A program made the position numbers and the translations under genes. From Taxillus chinensis (lineage: Eukaryota > Streptophyta > Magnoliopsida > Santalales > Loranthaceae), in assembly GCA_023512835.1 (NCBI GenBank), contig CM042086.1:6487799-6551798 (forward strand): a stretch of DNA of 64,000 bases, given 5' to 3'. Positions 10,614 to 21,557 of the stretch are shown here, one piece after another. How positions within the stretch are numbered: the first letter of the stretch is position 1; each line of letters starts with the position of its first letter. The notes under the pieces were generated by a model. The model was not told where the DNA came from and ran no database searches. It was given only the letters and a program-made list of their open reading frames with translations.

Positions 10614-13200
10614 GGGTTTGTTGTAAGATTAAAATCAATTCAAATGAAAACTATCATCAAAGAATTAATCTTCATGTGGAATTATTGATAACAATAACAC
10701 CAACTACTTCTTGAATTTTCACATTAAAGACTAAAATCAAATACTTGAATTTTCCCCGCGCAGCACCAGCGGCTTCTTGAATGTTTTCTTTATTTACCTT
10801 GCCCGTTAAAAGATCATCAAAGTTTGTCATGCCTCTTAGATTCATGTAGAGAATGACATAATATGCAAATTTTAAAAATAAAAATATGGGTTAAGATAAA
10901 TAAAGGATAAGAAATGAGTTACCGTATTCATACTAGGTTCTTTTTCTCTATCTTTATTTTGCATATTATACAGTAGATACTTAGAGATCTTTATACAATC
11001 TCATACATCAGCTCCTCCATTTTTTTTCTATATAATAAAAGAATATTTTTAAAATAATTATTTATTTATTTTTTCTCTCCGTTACTTCTCATTATGCTTT
11101 GAATTCATAAATAGTCATCATAATTAATGTGTAATAGGTATATTTTTAAAATAGAGATATGATTTGCATATGAATAGTTAATTTCTAATACATGGAGATT
11201 AACTGTAGTACATTTATTTTTAAACTTTAAATTTTAGAATTTGAAGCAACTGATGTGTATAGTTTTTATTCAAAAATTTAAAATTTAAATTTAAAATTTT
11301 AGAATTTGAAGCAACTGATGTGTATAGAATTTGAAGAAACATATATATTTAGAGGAGCTTTGTGGAGCTAGATTAAACAAATTATTCATGATTCGCAAAG
11401 CACAAAGGACCGGATACGACCCGATATTGTAGGTTTAGAGTATGTTTAATTTATTTTTTTATTTTCAAAATATAATATTTTTAAATAAAACAATCAAATT
11501 ACCGCCTCAAAATAAGCCATTTCCTATTAACTAATTTTTGCCCAAATAATTAAACCCATAGTGAGACTGACATCACAAAAATTATATATATGGGTGAACA
11601 AATATTTTCCCACAAAGTGCAATCTATGAAGACGATGAGCGAGATCTCAAAGAGCATGTAATTATTTCACGTGAGACTTATATATATATATATATGCGCG
11701 TATAGAAAAAAATAAAATCTAAAATACAAGTAAGCCCATGTCATTTGGGTTATTAAACTATTGCATTTACTAAGGTTATTTAATATTAGGTTTTTTAAAC
11801 TCTAAAATTTAAAAAAAAATTTAAATTTTTAAATTTAATTTTTAAATTTTTAAATTTTTAAATTTAATTTTTAAATTTATAAAATTTATATTAGGTCATT
11901 TAATATTAGGTTCTTCAAACTCTAAAATTTAGAAGATAAAAATAGAAATTGGAGAGAGAATCTCCATATTTGGAGGATTACTATTCATCCTTCAAATATT
12001 TTTTTAATATATTTCTTGTTATATGTGCATTCTTAATTGGTTGTAATAAATAGATGAGATTAAAAAATATTAAATAAAAAATAAAAAATTATAATTTATT
12101 ATATAGAGATAAAGATGGAGAACCTGATGCATATAATTTTTTAAATATCTTCAAATTTTTACTGCACATCCATCAAAATAGTGACAGAGAAGATGGAACT
12201 GGTATGGATACTCTAAGTAATTGCAAATACTATAAGAAATTAGATTTTTTGAAATTTTTGTAAAAACAAATAAATAAAATACTTTTTCAAAAAAAAACCT
12301 TCTACATTTTATTTTTCATAAATTTTCTATTCTATTAAAATATTTTTTAATTTTTTTATTGCCTTTTCTCTTTTCTACTTATTATAGTCAATAAAAAATA
12401 CACATATGTCAAATAAATTATAAAAATTATTGATTTTTTTTTAAAAAATAAATAGTAAATCTTAGAGTTTTTGTATCTAAATTCAATCTTTGTATCTAAA
12501 TTGATTTGGATGTGACCAACATATTTTAGAGTTTTTTTCAAATTATATTTTTATATTTTAGGAAAAATAAAAGTTTAGGCAAGACAGTGTGAATGCGAGA
12601 AAAGCTGCAAATTTAATGCACAATGTTATTTTAAAACTATAATTTAAATTTTAAAATAAAACATTTAATGCATTTAAACAATTTGATGTTATAATAATCG
12701 ATTTCATCCGTTGCTCTAGGCCCGGTGATCAAAGTCAGCTACCTGTTTCTCATATTATTTTAGGGACATTTTTATTAAAATGAAAATGCGAGAGTTTAAT
12801 ATTAATAAAAAAAGCCTCCGTGAACACTTAATTATTTTCTTGACAAATATTTAAAAATTATTTTAAAAATAAAAAATTATTTTTAAAATTGAATAAAAAA
12901 AATTGATAGACCTCAAGTAATAGAACAAATAAAAAATAAAAATAAAAAAATATTTAGGCATTTTAATATAATTCAATTTAAATTAAAAAACAAAAATAGT
13001 TAAAAATAATTTTTAAAAATAATTTTAAAATTAATAATTTTTAAATTTTATTTTTAAATTTTTTATTAGTAATAAATTTAAATAAATTTAGGACATCATT
13101 TTTAAAAATAATTCAGGAAACATATTGTAACAAGTAACAACTCCTTGACGACTAAAAAACAAGTCCATTGCGCTAAAGTCAGCCACCGTTCTCGTCGGCT
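10614..13200. other. AT-rich spacer with local duplications
   Basis: No gene is supported. Two local direct duplications are visible: TTTTAGAATTTGAAGCAACT at about 11233 and 11297 (66 bp apart), and TTTAATATTAGGTT at about 11778 and 11898. The block from 12830 to 13110 is a dense mixture of AAAAATAATTTT palindromes. Confidence 0.5.
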
Positions 13201-13214
13201 ACTTTGTCCACCGC

Positions 13215-13224
13215 CTATAAATTA
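13215..13224 (+). promoter_or_regulatory. TATA box of the lipid-transfer-like gene
   Basis: CTATAAATTA lies about 90 bp upstream of the chosen ATG at 13306. This implies a short 5' UTR and makes the in-frame ATG at 13204 (upstream of the box) an unlikely start. Confidence 0.6.
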
Positions 13225-13305
13225 AAATCGGTGATGTACGTCCTCCTCCTGCTATCTACACCACCCACAATTAAACACACGCGTAGAAACCAATTGGTTG
13301 CGGTG

Positions 13306-13596
13306 ATGGCATTAAAGACGATGAAGACCCCAGAGTGTGGCGTTGTAGTGTGTGCCATCGCCTTGGCAATCACAATTATAATGGCGAGGGCTGTGGAAGC
13401 CCAAGTCGAAACCGAGTGCGACTTCAGCGGGCTGGACATATGCCACCCCGCCATCGCGCCGCCTAAGCCACCATTGCCATGTTGCCAGAAGCTCAAGGCG
13501 TTGAACCCTGCATGCATATGCAAACTCCCTAAGAATTACGGAATCAGTAAAGGTCTAGTCCGGGGTTGTGGTATTCACGTCATATGCGTTAGTTGA
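13306..13596 (+). CDS. Secreted eight-cysteine non-specific lipid-transfer-like protein
   Basis: This intronless gene encodes 96 residues. An N-terminal hydrophobic signal peptide (about residues 8-32, ending near VEA-QVE) precedes a mature domain with all eight cysteines in the order C-C-CC-CXC-C-C, the hallmark of plant nsLTP/hydrophobic-seed-protein folds. Conserved features are a Leu-Asp-X-Cys start, a proline-rich second loop (APPKPPLPCC), and LNPACIC. Relatives bind lipids in the cell wall and some, such as DIR1, act in defence signalling; a lipid ligand here is inferred only. The spacing between Cys6 and Cys7 is only 15 residues, shorter than the usual 20 or more, so the fold may be atypical or the gene a decaying paralogue. 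The start at 13306 places the signal peptide at the N-terminus. Confidence 0.8.
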   Translation: MALKTMKTPECGVVVCAIALAITIIMARAVEAQVETECDFSGLDICHPAIAPPKPPLPCCQKLKALNPACICKLPKNYGISKGLVRGCGIHVICVS

Positions 13597-15176
13597 AAGA
13601 TGCATGCCACTACCTCATGTATCCCATCACATGGCGTCGTTTTCATAAAATAATAATAATAATAATAATAATAATGCAATTTTGTTGTTTGATAAGCTAG
13701 CTTTAGTGCGACTATCTCCCATTCATTTCTTCACCATCCACTTTTATGTTTATTTTTAAATTCATTGCTTTTAAGCATGCCACGACAGGCTTATTATCTA
13801 GGAGCATAAGGCGCAGCCATTTCATGTTTTTCAAGCAATTAGTCACCTGAATAAATGTTCTGTGAATTGGCTCATGACTTTTTTTTTATAATAATAATTA
13901 TAGCTAATTGAATGGTCATAATTGTTTTCTTTTTATTTTAATAATCTAATATATTATTACATTGTTATTATTATCCATTAATTATGCAATTACTAATATA
14001 ATTTAAATTTAAATTTAAATTTTTATTTTAATAATCTAATTGAATGGTCATAATATGTTGTTACATTTGCATTATATGTTAGATGTAACATTACTCTACC
14101 CGTCACATCACCAGGAAAAAAACAAAAACGTACTAGCCAGGCATATCATATGCATGCATTAATTAGGATTTGTTTGTTTTGACAGAAAATTAAATTAGAT
14201 TTAAGCATACTATTTCTTTAACACGTTTGAATCACAAAATTTAATGAAATAGTTTAAATTTAAATAACTTTATCATAACAATAACATATATAACACCGGC
14301 GGCATATTAAGTCCGTTTCTAATAAAATATGACAAACACTTGCCTCGTAGCAAAATAGATCCGTAAACAACGATTTAGAAATTTTCTCTCATCGATTATA
14401 AATGTTTGTATATATAATATATATATATATAATTTAATTAAATGTACTTTTATTTAAAAAAATTGAACCGAATGTGTTTATTTTTACTAACATTTCCGAG
14501 AATTTTTTTTTTTTGACAAAATAAAAATGTGTTAGTTTTCTAGGTAATTGAGAAATTTTTTTGACAAAATAAAAATGTGCAAGAAAGTGTTCCTCATAAG
14601 TTTCACAGGAGCACCGCCAATATAACACTGATTAGGCTTTGCGGGCTAAGCCTCAGATTAACCTGCCAGGCCCGCCAGCCAAAACATGGCCGGTCACCGC
14701 TAATTTAATTCCGTTTAAAACTAGCCCACATCTTTTTTTTTTCCCGTTTTCCGAAGAATGAGAAGGAAAAGCAAGCCGAAATAAAAAAAATACATACAAT
14801 AAATATGGAGTTACTTCGCCGTTTTTGCCTTAAATATCTTAAAATTTTAATACATAAGATGAAAATGAAAATTTTAATTAAGTGATCAAATTTAAAATAA
14901 TAGTTAAAAACTCAATCTATCACTTCACTCCGTGAAATTATAGAAATTTAAAATAAAACTAAACTGGGCGCTGCCTAGGTAGAAACATAACATTACGTCA
15001 AAGTGCACATCCCGGCTGCACCCATCAAACTTCAACGCTGCCTCAAAATTCATCGTCCAGGAATAACAGGGAACATCTCTATACACTTTTCTCTAATCCT
15101 TTGCAAACGGGTCAATTGTAATCTAGACACTGGCTCGCGCTCCACTGCTTGCCCGGCAAAGGAAGCAATTTGGGCA
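13597..15176. other. 3' UTR of the lipid-transfer-like gene and spacer
   Basis: Downstream of the stop, AATAAT repeats (about 13648-13675) follow a likely 3' UTR. The remainder is AT-rich and has no recognisable gene. A small GC-rich patch (14636-14700) contains words such as GCCCGCCAGCC. Sequence from about 15000 to 15176 is probably the 3' UTR of the minus-strand thiouridylase gene. Confidence 0.45.
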
Positions 15177-18100
15177 TTAGCCAGATTCGGCATTGAGCGC
15201 ACTGCAATAGTTGGAGTTGTCCTCTTTGAAAGTAACATCTGTTGGTTTTACCATTATCTTAACAGGTTTCCCAAGCTTTGATTTATCTTCCATTTTCGCG
15301 ATCTCAAGAGCCTTGAAACAAACTGGGAAGCCTTGATCATCCCAAGAATCCAAAATCACGCCAGAGCCAATGCAGGCCCGTCCGTCATAGAAGGCCGCAA
15401 ACTGTCCAGCTGCCAGGCCTTGATCATCTTCATTTAGGTGGACTAGTGCTACATCTCCCTGGCCGTCCATACCAATTTCCATCGCCAAATTGCAATTGTA
15501 AAAACCCGGACCATGTCGAACCTGGAGTTTCAGAAGAAACATAAACTATGTGAGTTTCTTGTGCCAAAGAACTGCACTACAAGAAACCGATGGGGGCTTG
15601 CAAGGGCCCGGGCCTCAACCTTTCTTCAAAATAAGCTTACACGACGCTTGCTTTTAATGTGATTGCTGATCCTATCAACTATGCAATATTTCATGCACAC
15701 AAACAAAATACCAAATATAAATAAGCCCAAACATAACACATATATGGTTCACGATTTCAGTGGCTCCACCAGAAAATTTATGGGATCCTCAAAAATGTGG
15801 CATTCTATGAATAAGTCCCAGCTTGTTTAGGCCTTGTAAGTTATAAGCTACACCCAAAAATATTTTTAAGTCAAAACAGTTTTTTTGGTTTGTGTTAAAG
15901 TGTTTGGTAACCTACTTATGATTTATGCCCTATTTATATGAGTTAAAAACTACATACAAGTCATACAGGAAGAGTATTATCATGGCTTATAAGTTAATTT
16001 TTAATTCAGCAAAAGTTTATTATACCCTTATAACTATTATGAAACTTAAGATTTATACCCTTATTGATTATTACACTCACATATAAGTTATAAACACTTC
16101 ACTATTCAAACACAATTATCTACTCAAAAAAAAAATCCTTATTTCATAAAAGTTTAACCAAACGAGCCCTAAGCCCAATTGTTTTCTCCATTAAACAGTA
16201 AGAGTACCATAATACCATCCAAAAGTATTTCTGTGCAGGATATTAGTTACGTTGAATATACCTTGCACCGAAGTTGATTTATCTGGCTTGGAGGTAGGCC
16301 ACTAATCCATTTCAAGGATCCAACACGAAACGATCGCCTTTTCTTGTCTAAAGAGAAATAGTTTCTTGACACGAAAACTACGTTGTTATTCACATCCTTC
16401 TGAACAACATACCTGAGAGATATATATTACATAGGAATTTTAAAAACATTAAATAGATTAAATGAAACAACCATATATTTATACTATATCTAATAGAAAA
16501 ATTAGTTTTAAAGCAATTATATGGGAGAGGAATAAAACAATATTGTATTAATACCAGCACAATATTAATAATATAATAAACATTTGGCAATATAAACATT
16601 ATTTTACTAATCCAATAAGGGTTCAGATCCATCTTCTCTCAAATGTCAATTATGAACAGGAAATTCAACTTGCAGGTGTGATGCGGGCACCACTGTTGGA
16701 TCCGTTTTTTTTTAAATAAAATAAAAATAAAAAACGGATCGAATGGCTCTTCCCATGCTTGGTGCTTGCACCGCACTTGCACCAAGCAAGGCCCATTATG
16801 ATCATACAAGGATAGTAAATCTATAAGTCAGCAATAATTATTTCCCAACAACTTACAAATAAATCATGATTTTACAGATAAAAGAATATCAATTACTCAA
16901 AAAAATGCTATTAGATATTATGGGAGAAAGCAAAATACTCCATCCGAGATTCCAATTGATGCTAGAAACAGATGAAGAATCAGTTTTACCACGGCCCTCC
17001 AGGGAGACGTAGACCATGACGTTGACCGATTGTGTAAAACCAAATTCCACGGTGTTTTCCTAGAAAATCCCCAGTCTCTGCTTCCAATATGACCCCTTCC
17101 ATCTCCCCAATGTGTCTTGCAATAAATTCACTGAACTTTAGCTACCAAAAAAAAAAAAACGGTTTAAAGAATTCACAGGTTAATGTCATTACCTTCTCAT
17201 AGAAAGCAAAACATAAGAACCAAACAAACATAGAATAGCCAATAAAGGACACAACTGAAAATAATTCCAAGATGAAAGCTTGTAAAACTTTTAGCCGGCT
17301 GAAAGAAAATTCAATGAAATTCCCTTGATCTTGTGTAGGTTGATTTCACCATTTAGAACCACTAATTGATCCATCAAGGTCAACAACAAATCCTTATTAA
17401 AATATGTAATAGAACTTTTATACACCAAATATTGATTATCCAATCATTAAGATGGGGTTGCGTTAATAAACATATTATGAAATACAATACCTCTGAAAAT
17501 TATAGAATATGTATTATGGATGAAAAATTAGGTCTTAGCAGGATAACTACCTTTCCAAGGAAGCACATGCCCTGCGAATCTTTCCTATCTTTGTTTGGAA
17601 GCTCAAACTTTGCAGCGAGCTTGCGGACCTCATACTGTACAATCAGCAACAAAAATAAAGACAAATGTTGAGAGTCCGTAAACCAATTAGTAAAACTGTA
17701 CAAATTCATCACATACAACAAAAAGAATATACATTTTCATCATGTGTTCCTAGCAAAGATACAAATTTACACAATAAAATTATAAATGTAACTATAGTAG
17801 CTCAGTTCTGAAGCCAGTCAAGCAACAAGATCAATGTATTTGGCATATCCACTGAGTTTTGTTATTTAAACTCAATACCAGATCGAACAATGTTTTCACT
17901 TCTGAAATTCATTGCTGATAAGTAGAAAATGGAATTGAGAAAAATGGTTGAAAAAGGAAGAAATTGTATGGCTGTAGAAGTAGTCCCACCTAACCTTTGG
18001 GAAGCATCCAAGAGGAAAGATAAGTTGTTTCAGCTGGGCCTGGGAGAGATGCGATAGAAAGTAGGTTTGATCCTTCACCTGCAATATTCAAAACAACAGA

Positions 18101-18782
18101 TATTAAGAGAAGGCAATATGAAATAAGAAATGGAATTGAAGCGTCAAGTAGTTAAGGAAAAATGCCAAAATAAAAAAATGATGTTGCATCTCAAATGGTT
18201 ACCATATCCTGTGACAGTTCAAGAACAGATGGCTTGTCTGTTCCAAAAGAGTGAATGACATTTGCATAATGTCCAGAAGCAATATAGTTGAATCCCATAC
18301 TGTTGATAGCATCCATGAATGCTCCTGAGAAGGAGAATGAAAACATTGAAAAGTGAACGTAGCTGCAGAATTCCAACAAAAGGAAACTGGAAGTTTATTA
18401 AAAATATACCAAACTTTATTCTTGTATTGCAGAGCACATCAGGGTTTGGCGTACGGCCACATTGATATTCCTGAATAATGTAGGAGACCTGTGACATGGG
18501 ACAGCAGATACTTTGAACGGCCAAAAGAAAGCACATACTAAGCTTGCAAACACAAAAAAGAAGTCAGAGGCAATGTACTAAAAATTGACTTGTCTTTGAA
18601 CAAAATTTTAAAATGCTATGCTTATTGAGGCTATACACACCACATTTTTCCAGTATTCATCCGTCAGATGCACAACTTCCAATGGTACATTAACCTGAAG
18701 GAAAACATAAGTGTAATTCAGTTATCCAATCTGCCATTGTAGTTAGGTAACCATGAAACTGTTGCAAAAAGCTTTGCAGGTT

Positions 18783-18820
<38 letters not shown>

Positions 18821-19992
18821 GCTGAATAGAGGATATCTAAATCATCACACCGGAGCAAACTGTAAAAGGCATGCCGTATAAGAAAATGAACCTGAGCGCA
18901 CACAGATTTTGCGTAGTTCAAATCTTCTTCCCATGGACATTCTGACCAGAAATTTTCAAAGTCTTCCTACATAAAAGTAGGTGTTAGAACAAGCTAATGT
19001 TTTCCTCCACCACCCAGGTGAGAAGTCAATATATATGAGAAACCCATGGCACAACATTCTATATTATAAATATAAAATGTTTCAATGTAAAACATTACTA
19101 CTGATTATTAGTGAATAATTAAAATCACACTAAAAGTGCTCAAATAAGGCTTGATGATCAAACGCGAATTGCAGATCGAAAGAAGCATTTGATGGTAAAA
19201 AAAACAATAATAACACGAAATGTCTCAACTGCAAATAGCCAAATACTCAAGCCCTGTGATAATGTTTGGAAGTCAGACTGAGCAACATTTCCTTTTCAAT
19301 TTTCTGTGATACTTGAAAACGAGTCTGCTGAATTTCGGATAACAACTATCTATGTTCATCATTCCCAGTACAGCAGAAGCTCGTACATATCATTCACGAG
19401 TTATATCCATTCAGAAATTTGAGAACAGACACCACGCTCTTGTTAAACTGATTGAATCAAATCAACAGCAGCAAAAGCAAAAGCAAAAGCAGAAGAAGTA
19501 TTCATACAAAAACAAAATCCAAGAATGTGAGAAAACATGAATCGAGAAACGCAGTGAAGACAGTACCTGGAACCAAATCTTGAGGTAGAAGGCGGTGCAG
19601 GAGTGTCCGGCGGCGTGGAGAAGCCGGAGCGCGACGCTGCTGTCGACCCCGCCGCTGAGAAGGACAGCGACGTTGAGGCGCCTATGAGGAACGGAGCATC
19701 CCAAGTAAGGATCGAGGGGGGCATGGAAGGCCTTGGGAGAGTCCGATGAAGGAAAGACGGAGGAAGAAGAGAGCGCACGGAGATGTCTGGTCACGGCAGG
19801 TCTAGGGTTTCGGGGCCGGAGAGAGAAGAGGGAGGAGGAGGAGGAGGAGGAGAAGAGCCTCGCAGTCACGGTGGTGATGGTGGTAGGGTTTTGGAGAGAG
19901 AGGGAGGCGAGGCGGTGAGAGAGAGACGCGACGACGCCATTGGAGGTGGTCACAGACAGCATCGCGGGGATGGGTTTTGCAAGTGCACCCAC
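15177..19992 (-). CDS. Organellar tRNA-specific 2-thiouridylase (MnmA/MTU1 type), 10 exons
   Basis: The predicted 523-residue enzyme thiolates U34 of organellar tRNAs for Lys, Glu and Gln, using ATP and a persulfide donor. Exons (minus): 19992-19567, 18966-18892, 18694-18641, 18488-18410, 18324-18203, 18078-17995, 17634-17551, 17141-16990, 16412-16262, 15521-15177; 1572 nt with consistent phases. A Ser/Arg-rich N-terminus (residues 1-100) resembles a mitochondrial or plastid transit peptide. The adenylating PP-loop SGGVDSS is at residues 113-119. The two catalytic cysteines are present, in [12 protein letters not shown] (Cys205) and DSQGMCFLG (Cys304). The tRNA-binding central part includes [16 protein letters not shown] and GGPWYVV, and the C-terminal barrel ends in NAESG. 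An in-frame ATG 10 codons downstream (19962) is an alternative start. Whether it goes to mitochondria, plastids or both cannot be decided. Confidence 0.93.
15828..16171. repeat. MITE-like element in intron 9 of the thiouridylase gene
   Basis: The left edge TAGGCCTTGTAAGTTATAA and the right edge in reverse complement, TAGGGCTCGTTTGGTTAAAC, form an imperfect terminal inverted repeat of the widespread plant 'GGGCTTGTTTGG' type. The interior is AT-rich with TTATAAG/CTTATAA words. It lies wholly within an intron. Confidence 0.5.
18786..18820. repeat. GA dinucleotide microsatellite
   Basis: About 17 GA units lie in intron 2 of the thiouridylase gene. It is a likely polymorphic marker. Confidence 0.9.
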
Positions 19993-20055
19993 GTTGATAT
20001 TGATTGGGTAGGAGTAGGACTACGCTTACCCAACCCCGAATTGATTGATGATTAA

Positions 20056-21290
20056 TCTGAGCCCGTCAATTAATTACCACGCAAATTAATTAACATTTAC
20101 CCATTAGTGCCGTACCAGGTGGTCTACTTCTCCGTCCAGACGTCAACCATTTCGGGGAAATCCGGGAGTCGGAAAATCCTCCAAGTGGGTGGTCGTGGGA
20201 TGGACATGGGGGAAGGGAGATGAGACCCGGCCGGCTTCTTGTGGGTGATCCGGCGGCCGTCTAGGTGTGTGTGTACAGAGGGTAGTTTGGCGGTAGATTC
20301 ATGTTAGCACTAAGGACCCACGTAGGGGGAATTTTAACTCCAATACTATTATATATTTTTTATATATTTCTATTAAAATAATAATTTTTTAACCTCACCG
20401 ACGCAGGGTGAATCTGAGGGGCCTGGATGGGAAGGAGACGGGCGGCGCGGGGATGGGCGTCGCGGGACGAGCAGCGCAGGGACGGGTGTTGCGGGGATGG
20501 GGTGCTTGGATGGGGAGGCTAGGATGGGTATCGTAGGGACGGAGGCAGGCATAGGACAGCGTCGTGGGGACAGTGTTGGACGGTACATGACGGGGAGATA
20601 GGAAGGGCGGGGGAGAGAGGAAAAATAATAAAATAAAATATATATAATAAACAGGGACTTCATTTGGGAAGAAAAATAATAAAATAAAATATGATAATAA
20701 AGAGTAGTGTGAAGAGTCTGTTTGAGTAGATATTTTAAGTTTTACTATCTACATCTGTATAATACAGAATGGGTTGGAGTTGCTCTAAATAAAAATTTTA
20801 ATAAATTTATTCGCGAGTAATCGACTAAAATTATATTTAGTTGCTACAGTATCATTTTAACTAATATTACTCCAACAAAATATCATCTATTTTTTTGCTT
20901 AATTATATATTTTTTAAATTTTTCTTTACATTAATTCCCTAAATTCCTAATTCATTTGCTATTTCTTCACGAGTTGTCTCTCTTCTCTAGCCATCTCTTT
21001 CTCTTTATCCTCTCATCTCTCCCTCTCTATATCTCTATGAGCTCTCTCTCTCTCATGAAACCCAAATCTGTCTCTCTCCACGTGAGGGTGGTGGTCGGGG
21101 AAGGGAGGGGAGGCGAGCATTGACAGGGGGAGAGTGGGAGGGAGGGAGAGGCTTGAGGGTGGAAAAGATGTGGGTATTTTAGATTTTGGTAAACATTTGG
21201 ATAATGTGATATTTTAACAATAACTATAAATTTATTGCTACTACTAATGATATAGCTAACATATTATATAACTTTTCATCTGATTATAGC
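20056..21290. other. Upstream spacer of the thiouridylase gene, with MITE-like sequence
   Basis: The first 300 bp upstream of 19992 are moderately GC-rich and presumably hold the promoter, but I see no clear TATA box. A pyrimidine-rich run (about 20970-21080) faces a purine-rich run (about 21090-21165). A phrase typical of plant MITEs (GTTGGAGTTGCTCTAAA) occurs near 20771. No coding domain is visible. Confidence 0.4.
20400..20610. repeat. GC-rich degenerate tandem repeat
   Basis: This region consists of loosely repeated words of the form GGGACGGG / GCGGGGATGGG / CGTAGGGACGG with a variable 12-20-bp period. It stands out against AT-rich flanks. A proline-rich open frame on the minus strand here is a by-product of the repeat. 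Confidence 0.6.
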
Positions 21291-21557
21291 TAAGAGTATT
21301 ACTAACTTATTTGAGATGTTTTTATCTATATAAATTAATATCAGTCATAAATTATATTTGATATTTAGATTTTTATTATAATTTTTATTAAAATTATAAA
21401 GTTTGAGGCAATGACTTATCAAATTTTGCTTTAAAATTTAAAATTTTAATAAAAATTATAGCCAAAATACATATATCGAGTACAATTTGTGATTAATATT
21501 ATTCCACGTAGATAATTTTGTTAAAAGTTTTAAATAGTCTACCACTAGTGCTCTGAG
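21291..21557. repeat. MITE, copy 1 of a two-copy family
   Basis: The left end AAGAGTATTACTAACTTATT and the right end in reverse complement, CAGAGCACTAGTGGTAGAC, are diverged terminal inverted repeats, and pairing continues inward through TTATCTA. The interior ATACAATTTGTGATTAATAT-like sequence matches the element at 37941-38234. Confidence 0.65.

Noticed and set aside
13204..13305. Upstream in-frame ATG extending the lipid-transfer-like protein by 34 residues
   Set aside because: It lies 5' of the TATA box and would bury the signal peptide.
19733..20055. Glu/Gly-rich plus-strand frames
   Set aside because: They are antisense to the Ser-rich transit peptide exon of the thiouridylase gene.
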